Origin: JANRKT01 sp033763355 | GTDB lineage: Bacteria > Bacteroidota > Bacteroidia > Chitinophagales > Chitinophagaceae | NCBI GenBank assembly: GCA_033763355.1 | Contig: JANRKT010000290.1 | Coordinates: forward strand, 1-50,524 | Length of the DNA stretch: 50,524 nt | Direction: 5' to 3' | Shown here: one piece after another, positions 24,315-31,712 of the stretch | Numbering within the stretch: the first letter of the stretch is position 1 | Layout: each line of letters begins with the position of its first letter | Notes under the pieces: generated by a model | Databases searched by the model: none | What the model was told of the DNA's origin: nothing | What the model saw: only the letters and a program-made list of their open reading frames with translations | Position numbers and translations under genes: made by a program

Positions 24315-26306
24315 TTATTGCCCGGCAGGCGATGGGGTTTCTGTTTTACCCGTACTGAATGTAATGGGTACATTAGAGCCTGCGGGGCTTACCCTGATGT
24401 ATCCCTGCATTTCCTGATGCAGGGCAGAGCAGAAGTCAGTACAATACATGGGGTAAACACCAGCTTTTTCAGGAACCCATTTGAGCGTTTGTGTTTCTCC
24501 GGGCATAATGAGCAGTTCTGCATTGTTGGCGCCTTTAACTGCAAAGCCATGGGGAATGTCCCAGTCCTGTTCAAGATTGGTAACATGGAAGTACACTGCA
24601 TTGCCAATCTTAACACCCTCAATGTTATCGGGTGTAAAATGGGATCGGATGGAAGTCATATACACATGTATTTCATTGCCCTTTCTTTCAACCCTTGCAT
24701 TTTTATCGCCAAGCGCTGCATGTGCATTTTTGTTTTCTTCTATCCTGAATATTTTCTGACTGTTTTTTGAAATCAGTTCAGCCGGAATAGCTTCCGCATA
24801 ATGTGGTTCACCAATGGTAGGAAAGTCTAACAGCAATTTCATTTTATCGCCATCAATGGAATACAACTGGGCGCTTTGTGTAAGTTCCGGGCCTGTGGGC
24901 AGGTAACGGTCTTTGGTAATTTTATTATAAGCAATTACATATTTGCCATGGGGCTTTTTAGTTGGCCCGCCGGGAACACACAGGTGGCCAATGGAATAAT
25001 AAGTAGGTACGCGGTCCAGCACTTTAAGGTCCTGTATATTCCATTTTACAATTTCAGATGATACGAAAAAGGAAGTGTACGCATTGCCTTTTCCGTCAAA
25101 CTCAGTATGCAAAGGGCCAAGGCCTGGTTTCTGAACTTCGCCATGTAAAACAGCCTCGTATTTTAAAACAGGTATGCCATCATATTCGCCATCATAATTT
25201 TTTGCAGCAATGGCAGATTGAATTTTGGTGAATGAAAATACGGGTATGGTAGCGGCAAGTTTACCACTGCCTACAATGTATTCGCCTGTTGGGTCAGTAT
25301 CGCAGCCATGTGGTGATTTGGGGCAAGGCATAAAGTAAACCATATCGGGGCAATCTTTCGGGTCGAGCACCAGCACTTCGTTTATAATGTTTGAAGTAGC
25401 GGAATGCGTCCCGTCGTCATAAGTGTTATGCGCATACTTTACAGGCTTTTTGATTCCCTTGCCGGCTTTTGCATATTCTTCAGCCTTCTTCCAGTTTACA
25501 GCCATTATAAAGTCTTTATCTTTTTGCGATGCATTTACTTCAAGCAAAGTGTTTGCTTTTTCAGAGTTATAACAACTAAAGAAAAACCATCCTGCTGATT
25601 TGCCTTTGCCTGCACGGGCAAGGTCGAAATTGATACCCGGAGTGATGATCTGGAATGCAATGTTCATTTTCCCGGATGTTTTATCTACACCAATAAAACT
25701 TACGGTCCCTTTAAAATTTTGTTTGTAAGTATTGATGGGTACATCCAGATTATCGCCTATGGGAACACTGAACCTTGTGCCAGCTACCACGTATTCTGAA
25801 TTTTCAGTAATGAAAGGTGAGGAGTGGTTGCCTGCACTGTTGGGTATTTCAATAATCTCTGCAGTGCGGAATGTCTTTAGGTCAACCCTCGCAATACGCG
25901 GTGTATTGTTGGCATTGGCAAAAGCCCAGCGTCCATCATGGCTGCCATCAGTAACCGATAAGGCTATGTGGTGCAGATCATCCCAGGGTACAAAGCCATG
26001 TGAAGTATTCAGCATGGGCTTTGTTTCTTCACTATATCCCCAGCCTTTTTCAGGATCAACAGAAAAAACCGGGATAACGCGGAACAGGCGGCCTGATGGC
26101 AATCCATAAACAGACATCTGCCCGCTGAAACCTCCTGAAACAAAATTGTAAAACTCATCGTATTTGCCGGGGGCCACATAAACTTTGGCTGCAGCATCCC
26201 CGCCTACAGCAGATTGTGTGCCTTTTGGTTTGCAGCTTTGCATGATGAAAAAAGCAAGGGGGGCCAGGCAAAATGTAAAAAGTAAATGGGAAAGAGAAAG
26301 TTTCAT
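24315..26306 (-). CDS. nosZ: NosZ, clade II (Sec-dependent) nitrous oxide reductase
   Basis: A 663-residue multicopper enzyme reducing N2O to N2 in the periplasm. The N terminus (MKLSLSHLLFTFCLAPLAFF, then a lipobox-like MQSC) is a Sec or lipoprotein signal without twin arginines, which marks clade II. The beta-propeller carries CuZ-site histidine segments (WDDLHHIALSVTDG, CPKSPHGCDTDPTGEY, GPLHTEFDGKGNAY, GHLCVPGGPTKKPHGKY). The C-terminal cupredoxin holds the CuA site, DIPHGFAV and YPMYCTDFCSALHQEMQGY (two Cys, His, Met). All ligands expected for both copper centres appear present. No nirS, nirK or nor gene is in the window, so the cell could be an N2O reducer that does not fully denitrify. 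Confidence 0.97.
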   Translation of the reverse strand: MKLSLSHLLFTFCLAPLAFFIMQSCKPKGTQSAVGGDAAAKVYVAPGKYDEFYNFVSGGFSGQMSVYGLPSGRLFRVIPVFSVDPEKGWGYSEETKPMLNTSHGFVPWDDLHHIALSVTDGSHDGRWAFANANNTPRIARVDLKTFRTAEIIEIPNSAGNHSSPFITENSEYVVAGTRFSVPIGDNLDVPINTYKQNFKGTVSFIGVDKTSGKMNIAFQIITPGINFDLARAGKGKSAGWFFFSCYNSEKANTLLEVNASQKDKDFIMAVNWKKAEEYAKAGKGIKKPVKYAHNTYDDGTHSATSNIINEVLVLDPKDCPDMVYFMPCPKSPHGCDTDPTGEYIVGSGKLAATIPVFSFTKIQSAIAAKNYDGEYDGIPVLKYEAVLHGEVQKPGLGPLHTEFDGKGNAYTSFFVSSEIVKWNIQDLKVLDRVPTYYSIGHLCVPGGPTKKPHGKYVIAYNKITKDRYLPTGPELTQSAQLYSIDGDKMKLLLDFPTIGEPHYAEAIPAELISKNSQKIFRIEENKNAHAALGDKNARVERKGNEIHVYMTSIRSHFTPDNIEGVKIGNAVYFHVTNLEQDWDIPHGFAVKGANNAELLIMPGETQTLKWVPEKAGVYPMYCTDFCSALHQEMQGYIRVSPAGSNVPITFSTGKTETPSPAGQ

Positions 26307-26371
26307 ATTTTTTATTTTAACAGTTAATAATGATTTTGTGGGGTTACAATTTTATTATTATAGCAGTGTTT

Positions 26372-26848
26372 TTATTTTTCACCATCATTGTTTCTCATGA
26401 ACTCCAGTACCTGTCGTGCCTCATCTTTGCTAATGTTTTGGTTGGGCATTCTCACCATACATTGCTCTAAAAGTTTTTGCGCTTCAGCATCCGTTTCAAG
26501 CATCATGTCAACATTGGTAATCATATTCATGATCCAAACCGGTTTTCTTTTTTGGGTAACACCTTTCCATCCGGGCCCGACGAGGCGTTCTTCAGTTAAC
26601 CTGTGACAGGACTGGCATTTCAGTTCATATATACCTTTTCCACCTGTTACCCATGATGCATTTAATGGTGTACTTAATGTAATATCGCTTTCCTTTAATT
26701 CTGTACCATGTACTTCAGGTTTGTCTTTGGTGAGTTCGGATACATCAACAATTTTTTCATCTGTTTTAACGCCTTCGTTACAGGCCAGAAACAAAAGGCT
26801 TGCTGAAAATGCAGTTGCGGCCAGGAATACATTAAGTTTCATATTCAT
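26372..26848 (-). CDS. Monohaem cytochrome c lipoprotein, first gene of the nos operon
   Basis: A 158-residue protein with a signal ending in a lipobox (FSASLLFLAC, Cys about 23), a variable linker and one class I cytochrome c domain: haem site CQSCH, VGPGWKGVTQKR, and a probable axial Met in CMVRMPNQNIS. It is the likely electron donor to NosZ, which follows after 65 bases. The sequence resembles the cytochrome usually encoded beside clade II nosZ. ATGs at 26848 and 26842 are both usable. The start is divergent from rrf2 and the shared region holds two Fnr-type boxes. Confidence 0.93.
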   Translation of the reverse strand: MNMKLNVFLAATAFSASLLFLACNEGVKTDEKIVDVSELTKDKPEVHGTELKESDITLSTPLNASWVTGGKGIYELKCQSCHRLTEERLVGPGWKGVTQKRKPVWIMNMITNVDMMLETDAEAQKLLEQCMVRMPNQNISKDEARQVLEFMRNNDGEK

Positions 26849-26891
26849 TTTTTTGGTGAATGATAAAAAAGATATTCATGTCTTTTAATAA

Positions 26892-26900
26892 CCAAAAGTA
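26892..26900 (-). promoter_or_regulatory. -7 element of the nos operon
   Basis: Minus strand TACTTTTGG, a perfect TAnnTTTG element. Its G (26893) is 36.5 bp from the centre of the Fnr-type box at 26924-26935, which would place the box near -41 as in class II Fnr activation. The leader would be about 40 bases. Confidence 0.7.
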
Positions 26901-26923
26901 TTTCTGCAGCAACCTGCCGGTTA

Positions 26924-26935
26924 TGATGAGCATCA
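26924..26935. promoter_or_regulatory. Fnr/Crp-type box serving the nos operon
   Basis: TGATGAGCATCA, perfect TGAT-N4-ATCA. Centre 26929.5, 22 bp from the next box and 36.5 bp from the G of the nos-operon -7 element. Confidence 0.72.
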
Positions 26936-26945
26936 AAGAGGCCAA

Positions 26946-26957
26946 TGATATTTGTCA
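26946..26957. promoter_or_regulatory. Fnr/Crp-type box serving rrf2
   Basis: TGATATTTGTCA, seven of eight core positions of TGAT-N4-ATCA. Centre 26951.5, exactly 36.5 bp from the G of the rrf2 -7 element, mirroring the arrangement on the nos side. Confidence 0.65.
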
Positions 26958-26980
26958 GGATGCCTGCCTTGGGCAGGTGA

Positions 26981-26989
26981 TAATTTTGT
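26981..26989 (+). promoter_or_regulatory. -7 element of rrf2
   Basis: TAATTTTGT, a perfect TAnnTTTG element whose G is six bases before the A of the ATG at 26994. Transcription would start at or beside the start codon, implying a leaderless mRNA. Confidence 0.68.
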
Positions 26990-26993
26990 TTGT

Positions 26994-27434
26994 ATGATAT
27001 TCTCAAAAACTTTCGGTTATGCGTTAAGGGGAATATTGTATGTGGCTGTTAAAGGGGAAAATAATGGCATGATACAATTAAATGAAATTGCTGAAAGGCT
27101 GGGGGTACCCAGGCATTTCCTGGGAAAAGTAATGAAGCGTATTGTTAAGGAAGGAATACTGAATTCTTTAAAAGGGCCGTATGGCGGATTTTCTGTAAAT
27201 GAAGTAACGCTTCAGACTTCCCTGATCAAACTTGTTGAAATAACCGGTGAAACAGACAAATTTGATTCGTGTGTTCTGAGGTTAAGAAAATGCAATTCCA
27301 AAAACCCCTGTCCCGTACATCACCAGGTGTTATCCCTCAAACAGCAATGGCATTTATTGCTTGCGGGTACTACTGTCGGAGAACTTATTAAAAAAGATAA
27401 TCCGGCATTTATAAGGAGCATTACTGCAAATTAA
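26994..27434 (+). CDS. Rrf2-family transcriptional regulator (NsrR/IscR-like)
   Basis: A 146-residue regulator from the ATG at 26994 (MIFSKTFGYALRGILYVA); a TTG frame extension to 26952 is rejected because it would overlap the promoter and operator. The winged helix is visible as LNEIAERLGVPRHFLGKVMKRIVKEG and SLKGPYGGFSV. Three cysteines, 93, 100 and 106 (DSCVLRLRKC, NPCPVHH), match the Fe-S ligand region of NsrR/IscR-type members, so it may sense NO or Fe-S status. It is 8 bases before the RIC-like hemerythrin gene, a classic NsrR-target pairing, and divergent from the nos operon. Whether it represses its own operon, nos, or both is not visible. Confidence 0.92.
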   Translation: MIFSKTFGYALRGILYVAVKGENNGMIQLNEIAERLGVPRHFLGKVMKRIVKEGILNSLKGPYGGFSVNEVTLQTSLIKLVEITGETDKFDSCVLRLRKCNSKNPCPVHHQVLSLKQQWHLLLAGTTVGELIKKDNPAFIRSITAN

Positions 27435-27442
27435 CAGTCAGT

Positions 27443-28279
27443 ATGAGTTATGACGCAAGTCATCCTTTTTTTATGGCTTCACTGTTTAATTTGTCTGAAA
27501 AATCAGTTTTAAAAGAAGGTCTTATGTTTTTACGATCCTTTGAAATAAACGGAACCTCTCCTGTAGAAGAAATAGTGGCTTATGATTACCGTACTGCCGA
27601 TGTGTTCAGCAAATACAGTATTGAATATTCAAGCGGAGGAAACAGGACGCTTGAAACTGCATGTGAAGGTAAAGGTATTGATATGGATACAGTAAAAAAA
27701 GAACTGCAGCTGGCCATGCTGAACCTTCCTGTTTCGCATACACTGGATTTTGACAACTGGGATATAGATTTTCTTACGGATTATATTGTCAATGTTCACC
27801 ACCAGTACATCAGGAAGACTCTTCCGTTGTTACAAAGTTATTTGAGCAAATGTTCAGACGGGCGCCAGAAAAAAATTGAAAACTGCGAAGAGATTCAAAC
27901 TCTCCTTGCACAATTTGTCAAACAGATATTACCACACCTGCAGCAGGAAGAGGAGATTATCTTTCCCTATATCAGGCAGATAGCCCATGCCTATTATAGC
28001 CGTGAATCTTATGCCAGCCTGCTGGTACGTACGCTGAGGAAACCTGTTGAGGATGTGATGAAGCATGAGCACAACAATATTTTACGGTCACTGGGCCGCA
28101 TGCGCCAGCTTACAAACAATTATGTTTATCCTGCAAATGCCCACGTCAGCCATAAAGTAGCATTTCTTAAAATGAAGGAATTTGACAATGATCTTATGCA
28201 GCATATGCACCTGGAGAATAACATCCTTTTTCCAAGGGCAATTGCGATGGAAAAAGAACTGCTGCTTCATAAAGACTGA
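27443..28279 (+). CDS. RIC-like di-iron hemerythrin protein (ScdA/YtfE family, atypical)
   Basis: A 278-residue protein. An N-terminal extension of about 45 residues precedes a ScdA_N (DUF542) domain, where the usual CCGG motif reads YSSGGNRTLETAC: the two vicinal cysteines are serines (63, 64), though Cys 74 remains. The C-terminal hemerythrin domain has the full ligand set: His 119/120, H165-x3-E169, His 208/210 and H254-x3-E258. Such proteins repair Fe-S centres damaged by NO or oxidants, or release NO from dinitrosyl iron. It shares an operon with the Rrf2 gene and lies beside the N2O reductase genes, consistent with handling nitrosative stress. Loss of the Cys pair may change the mechanism. 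Confidence 0.88.
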   Translation: MSYDASHPFFMASLFNLSEKSVLKEGLMFLRSFEINGTSPVEEIVAYDYRTADVFSKYSIEYSSGGNRTLETACEGKGIDMDTVKKELQLAMLNLPVSHTLDFDNWDIDFLTDYIVNVHHQYIRKTLPLLQSYLSKCSDGRQKKIENCEEIQTLLAQFVKQILPHLQQEEEIIFPYIRQIAHAYYSRESYASLLVRTLRKPVEDVMKHEHNNILRSLGRMRQLTNNYVYPANAHVSHKVAFLKMKEFDNDLMQHMHLENNILFPRAIAMEKELLLHKD

Positions 28280-28345
28280 TTTTTTAAATTCCCGCCTTAA
28301 CTCCGGTTGTTTTTATTAATTTGAAGCTGGATTCAATACGTTCAC

Positions 28346-29587
28346 ATGTCAGTTGATGCAACACACCTCATTTCTTTGTTTGAAAATGCCACTGAAGGGA
28401 TCATTCTTACAGACCGTTCAGGCGCTATTATACTTGTAAATCCTGCTGCACAGCGGATTTTCGGATACAGCGTTGCTGAGATAACCGGCAAACGGGTGGA
28501 AATGCTCATTCCCGAAAAATTCAGGCCCCATCACCATGAGTTAAGAGAAAGTTTTTATCATCAGCCCTCAAACAGGGTTATGGGCCAGGGCCGGGACCTT
28601 TACGCAAGAAAAAAAGACGGAACTGATTTTCCTGTTGAAGTAAGTTTAAGCCATTATAATCAGGCTGATGAAATGTTCGTTATTGCTTTTATTATTGACA
28701 TAACCAAAAGAAAAGAAATTGAAGCAAGCATGCTCAGGCAGCAAAGGGAGTTACAGAAGATAAGCAGCGAAATAAGGAAACTGAATACAGAACTGGAAGC
28801 AAAAGTGGAAGAACGCACAGTAATACTTAAAGAAGCGTTACAGAAACTGGGTGAATCGCAGAACGAACTGCGTGAGGCCCTTGGCAAGGAAAGACAGCTG
28901 AATGAAATAAAGAGCAGGTTTGTTTCCATGGCATCACATGAGTTCCGCACACCATTGAGCACAGTATTGTCTTCTGCGTCCCTATTGTCAAAATATACAG
29001 GCGCTGACGAGCAGGACAAACGAAACAGGCATATTGAAAAAATAAAAAATTCCGTCAAGCACCTCAATGAAATACTGGAAGATTTCTTAAACCTTGGCAA
29101 ACTGGATGAAGGGAAAGTAGAATCCCATTTTTCAGAATTTGACATGGAAGATCTGGTTGCTGATACAATAGACGAGATGAAAGGCCTTTTAAAAAAGGGC
29201 CAGCAGGTACAGTATATCCATACCGGCGAAAGAATGGCATGTACTGATAAAAAAATGCTGCGTAATATCCTTGTTAATTTAATTTCCAATGCCATTAAAT
29301 TTTCACCTGAAGGGAATACAGTGGAAATAAAAAGCAATAACAACGGCCGCCATGCCGGTATTGCAATTACAGACCATGGCATTGGCATATCAGAAGAAGA
29401 CCAGCAACACCTTTTTTCCAGCTTTTTCCGTGCCGCCAATGCCACCAATATACAGGGCACAGGCCTGGGCCTGCATATTGTAAAAAGATACCTTGACCTG
29501 TTGGGCGGTTATGTACATTTGCAGAGTAAATTAAATACAGGAACAACAGTAAGTATTACAATCCCGGTAAATAAACCAGCGCCATGA
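28346..29587 (+). CDS. FixL-like PAS sensor histidine kinase
   Basis: A 413-residue soluble kinase; no membrane helix is seen. Residues ~8-125 form one PAS domain (LFENATEGIILTDRSGAIIL ... FIIDITKRK). The stretch PEKFRPHHHE (56-65) and GQGRDLYARKKDGTDFP (80 onward) line up by eye with the haem-PAS of FixL, putting His 63 at the haem-ligand His and Arg 83 at the distal Arg; non-haem PAS domains can look alike, so haem binding is not proven. A coiled coil (about 125-185) leads to the HisKA box SMASHEFRTPLS (His 198), then HATPase motifs N (NLISNAIKFSPEG), G1 (DHGIGI) and G2 (GTGLGLHIVKRY). Its stop overlaps the next gene by four bases, so the response regulator is its partner. Confidence 0.93.
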   Translation: MSVDATHLISLFENATEGIILTDRSGAIILVNPAAQRIFGYSVAEITGKRVEMLIPEKFRPHHHELRESFYHQPSNRVMGQGRDLYARKKDGTDFPVEVSLSHYNQADEMFVIAFIIDITKRKEIEASMLRQQRELQKISSEIRKLNTELEAKVEERTVILKEALQKLGESQNELREALGKERQLNEIKSRFVSMASHEFRTPLSTVLSSASLLSKYTGADEQDKRNRHIEKIKNSVKHLNEILEDFLNLGKLDEGKVESHFSEFDMEDLVADTIDEMKGLLKKGQQVQYIHTGERMACTDKKMLRNILVNLISNAIKFSPEGNTVEIKSNNNGRHAGIAITDHGIGISEEDQQHLFSSFFRAANATNIQGTGLGLHIVKRYLDLLGGYVHLQSKLNTGTTVSITIPVNKPAP

Positions 29588-30639
29588 AATCTGTATTGGT
29601 AATTGATGACAACCCTGACATCAGGGAAAATATTGCTGAAATACTTGACCTGGCAGGGTATAAAACTTCAACTGCCGAGAACGGAAAGCAGGGAGTGGAA
29701 AAAGCTATGAAGGAAAAACCTGATGTAATTGTGTGTGATATTATGATGCCTGAACTGGACGGTTACGGCGTATTACACCTGCTTCGTAAGAACCAGGAAA
29801 CGCAGAATACCCCTTTCATTTTTCTTACAGCAAAAACTGAGCGCAGTGACTTCAGAAAGGGAATGGAAATGGGGGCTGATGATTTTATCACCAAGCCTTT
29901 TGAAGACATTGAATTGCTCAATGCTATAGAAGTACGGTTGAAAAAATCAGGATTGCTGGATAATAAATACCCCCCTTCGCAACAGGGTATCAGCCAGTTT
30001 ATAAAAGATATAAAAAGTACAGGCCTGATCACGCTGCTGGCTGATCAGTATGATGTTGAAACATACAGCAGGAAACAGGCCCTTTACCAGGAAGGGAAAA
30101 GGCCCCGTTACCTCTATTATCTCGTAAAGGGGAAAGTAAAATGTTTTAAAACACATGAAGATGGGAAGGAATACATTACTGATTTATTCAGTGCGGGGGA
30201 TTTTATTGGCTACCCTGCATTGATAGAAGATAAAAATTATGAGGAAAGCGCCATAGTGCTGGAGGATGCGGAAATTATGCAGGTTCCGAAGGATGATTTT
30301 TTGCAGATGATCTACAGGGATATTTCCATTGCAGCGAAATTCATCAGGATCATTACCCAGAATGTAAAAGAAAAAGAAGAACGGTTGTTGCAGCTTGCTT
30401 ACGGGTCTTTAAGAAAGCGGATAGCCAAAGCATTGCTTGACATTCATGGCAAATACAATTCTGCTGGTGGCGCCAACCCCATCGAAATATCAAGGGAAGA
30501 CATTGCCCATTATGTAGGAACAGCTACAGAATCGCTTATCAGGACATTAAGTGATTTTAAAACGGAAAAGCTAATAGAAATAAAGGATGGCCGCATTGTA
30601 ATTCCCCATCCCGATAAACTGGGCCATCTGCTTTATTGA
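29584..30639 (+). CDS. Response regulator with Crp/Fnr output domain
   Basis: A 351-residue fusion. Residues 1-120 are a receiver with Asp 8/9, phospho-acceptor Asp 52 (VCDIMMPELDG), Thr 82 and Lys 104 (ITKPF). Residues ~145-255 are a cyclic-nucleotide-type beta-roll (YLYYLVKGKVKCF, FSAGDFIGYPALI) and ~270-345 a Crp helix-turn-helix, ISREDIAHYVGTATESLIRT. In the recognition helix the TESLIR segment keeps the Glu and Arg of Fnr's VETISR, which contact TGAT half-sites. The Fe-S cysteines of Fnr are absent, so the signal must come through phosphorylation. It is coupled to the kinase gene by ATGA overlap and is the prime candidate to bind the TGAT-N4-ATCA boxes here. This layout condenses FixL-FixJ-FixK into two proteins. 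Confidence 0.93.
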   Translation: MKSVLVIDDNPDIRENIAEILDLAGYKTSTAENGKQGVEKAMKEKPDVIVCDIMMPELDGYGVLHLLRKNQETQNTPFIFLTAKTERSDFRKGMEMGADDFITKPFEDIELLNAIEVRLKKSGLLDNKYPPSQQGISQFIKDIKSTGLITLLADQYDVETYSRKQALYQEGKRPRYLYYLVKGKVKCFKTHEDGKEYITDLFSAGDFIGYPALIEDKNYEESAIVLEDAEIMQVPKDDFLQMIYRDISIAAKFIRIITQNVKEKEERLLQLAYGSLRKRIAKALLDIHGKYNSAGGANPIEISREDIAHYVGTATESLIRTLSDFKTEKLIEIKDGRIVIPHPDKLGHLLY

Positions 30640-30652
30640 AACAAAAAAATGA

Positions 30653-30678
30653 ACCCCTGCATAAGCACATACAGGGGT
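30653..30678 (-). terminator. Terminator between the response regulator and hsp20 (convergent)
   Basis: ACCCCTG/CAGGGGT stem (30653-30659 and 30672-30678). On the minus strand it is followed by TCATTTTTTTG, a T-rich tail, so it terminates the Hsp20 gene; on the plus strand no T tract follows. Confidence 0.65.
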
Positions 30679-30700
30679 CCGGCCATTCAGAGTCATTCCG

Positions 30701-31150
30701 TTAATTCACAGAAATCGCTTTTACTTTTTTTGGCGCTTTTACTTCCATTTTAGGAATTGAAATTTTCAGCTCCCCGTTTTTGTACTCAGCATTTATTTTG
30801 CCGGCATCACAGTTTTCAGGAAGGGTAAAACTGCGGCTCCAGCTGCTGTAATTGTACTCCCGGCGGTTGTAGCGTTCATTTTTTGTTTCTTCCTCTTTTT
30901 CTTTTTCAGCCCTAATGGTAAGCATGTCGTCGTAGGCCTCTACTTTAAAATCTTTCTTTTCCATTCCGGGTGCGGCAACAGAAACGCGGAAGTCACTATC
31001 GGTTTCAGATACGTTAACTGCCGGTACATTCATCACCTTTCCCATATTGAAGAACTCATCAATGGGGGCATTAAAGAACTTTTCCATCCAGTTGCTGTCA
31101 AATAAAGTTGGCCAGGAGGTTCTTGGTTTATCAACTGCTTTGGTTTCCAT
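30701..31150 (-). CDS. Hsp20/alpha-crystallin small heat-shock protein
   Basis: A 149-residue chaperone that holds unfolding proteins. A short N-terminal arm (WPTLFDSNWMEKFFNAPIDE) precedes the alpha-crystallin domain, VPAVNVSETDSDFRVSVAAP through SFTLPENCDAGKINAEYKNG, with the conserved ENGEL-type motif present as YKNGELKISIPK. A C-terminal extension KKVKAISVN carries an I-x-V anchor. Length is normal. The gene is 107 bases downstream of the S4-domain gene on the same strand and converges on the response regulator. Confidence 0.95.
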   Translation of the reverse strand: METKAVDKPRTSWPTLFDSNWMEKFFNAPIDEFFNMGKVMNVPAVNVSETDSDFRVSVAAPGMEKKDFKVEAYDDMLTIRAEKEKEEETKNERYNRREYNYSSWSRSFTLPENCDAGKINAEYKNGELKISIPKMEVKAPKKVKAISVN

Positions 31151-31257
31151 GATATTTTTTTTATGGTGAGTAATTTAAATTTCACCTCTAATTTCATCAT
31201 AGATTTTTTTAAACCGGCTGACGCAGATAAGCAGGAGGGATGATTTTGGTCAGTATC

Positions 31258-31647
31258 TCAATCTTCGCGGAAGTTATCTATATCTCTTCTTTGCTTTTTT
31301 GTAGGCCTGCCAATTTTGCTTTTTCTTTTACCTGTATAGAATACAGCAGCCTGGTATTCCAGCCTCTGTTTTTCTTCGGCGGGGGTAAGATCAATATAGT
31401 ATTTCACTGCTTCGGTAAACTGCACCCGCTGCTGCAATAAACCGGTTACTTTAATAACCCATCTCCGGGTTTCAGTTTTTATTTCATACTCATCTCCGGG
31501 TGCCACATGCCTGGCAGCTTTAACAGGAGCGCCGGATAGCTTTACTTTTCCTTTATCGCATGCAGTGGCGGCCAAAGTCCTTGTTTTGAAAATTCGGATG
31601 GCCCAGAGGTATTTATCGAGGCGGACTTTTTCTTTTCCTTCTGTCAT
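31258..31647 (-). CDS. hslR: S4-domain RNA-binding protein, Hsp15 (HslR) family
   Basis: A 129-residue protein. The S4 domain is at the N terminus: VRLDKYLWAIRIFKTRTLA, then ACDKGKVKLSGAPVKAARHV and GDEYEI. The basic C-terminal tail (GRPTKKQRRDIDNFRED) matches Hsp15, which binds stalled 50S subunits carrying nascent chains; RqcP-type paralogues are shorter. It lies upstream of hsp20 on the same strand and is divergent from the peptidase gene. Confidence 0.88.
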   Translation of the reverse strand: MTEGKEKVRLDKYLWAIRIFKTRTLAATACDKGKVKLSGAPVKAARHVAPGDEYEIKTETRRWVIKVTGLLQQRVQFTEAVKYYIDLTPAEEKQRLEYQAAVFYTGKRKSKIGRPTKKQRRDIDNFRED

Positions 31648-31712
31648 AATTCAATTCTGTTTTGAAATTACATCTTTTAGATTGATTATTTTCGGTCACT
31701 AAATTTCTCTTC

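Noticed and set aside
28660..29460. A 266-residue open frame antisense to the FixL-like kinase gene
   Set aside because: Low-complexity Ser/Phe-rich translation without family motifs; the opposite strand encodes a complete kinase with all motifs.
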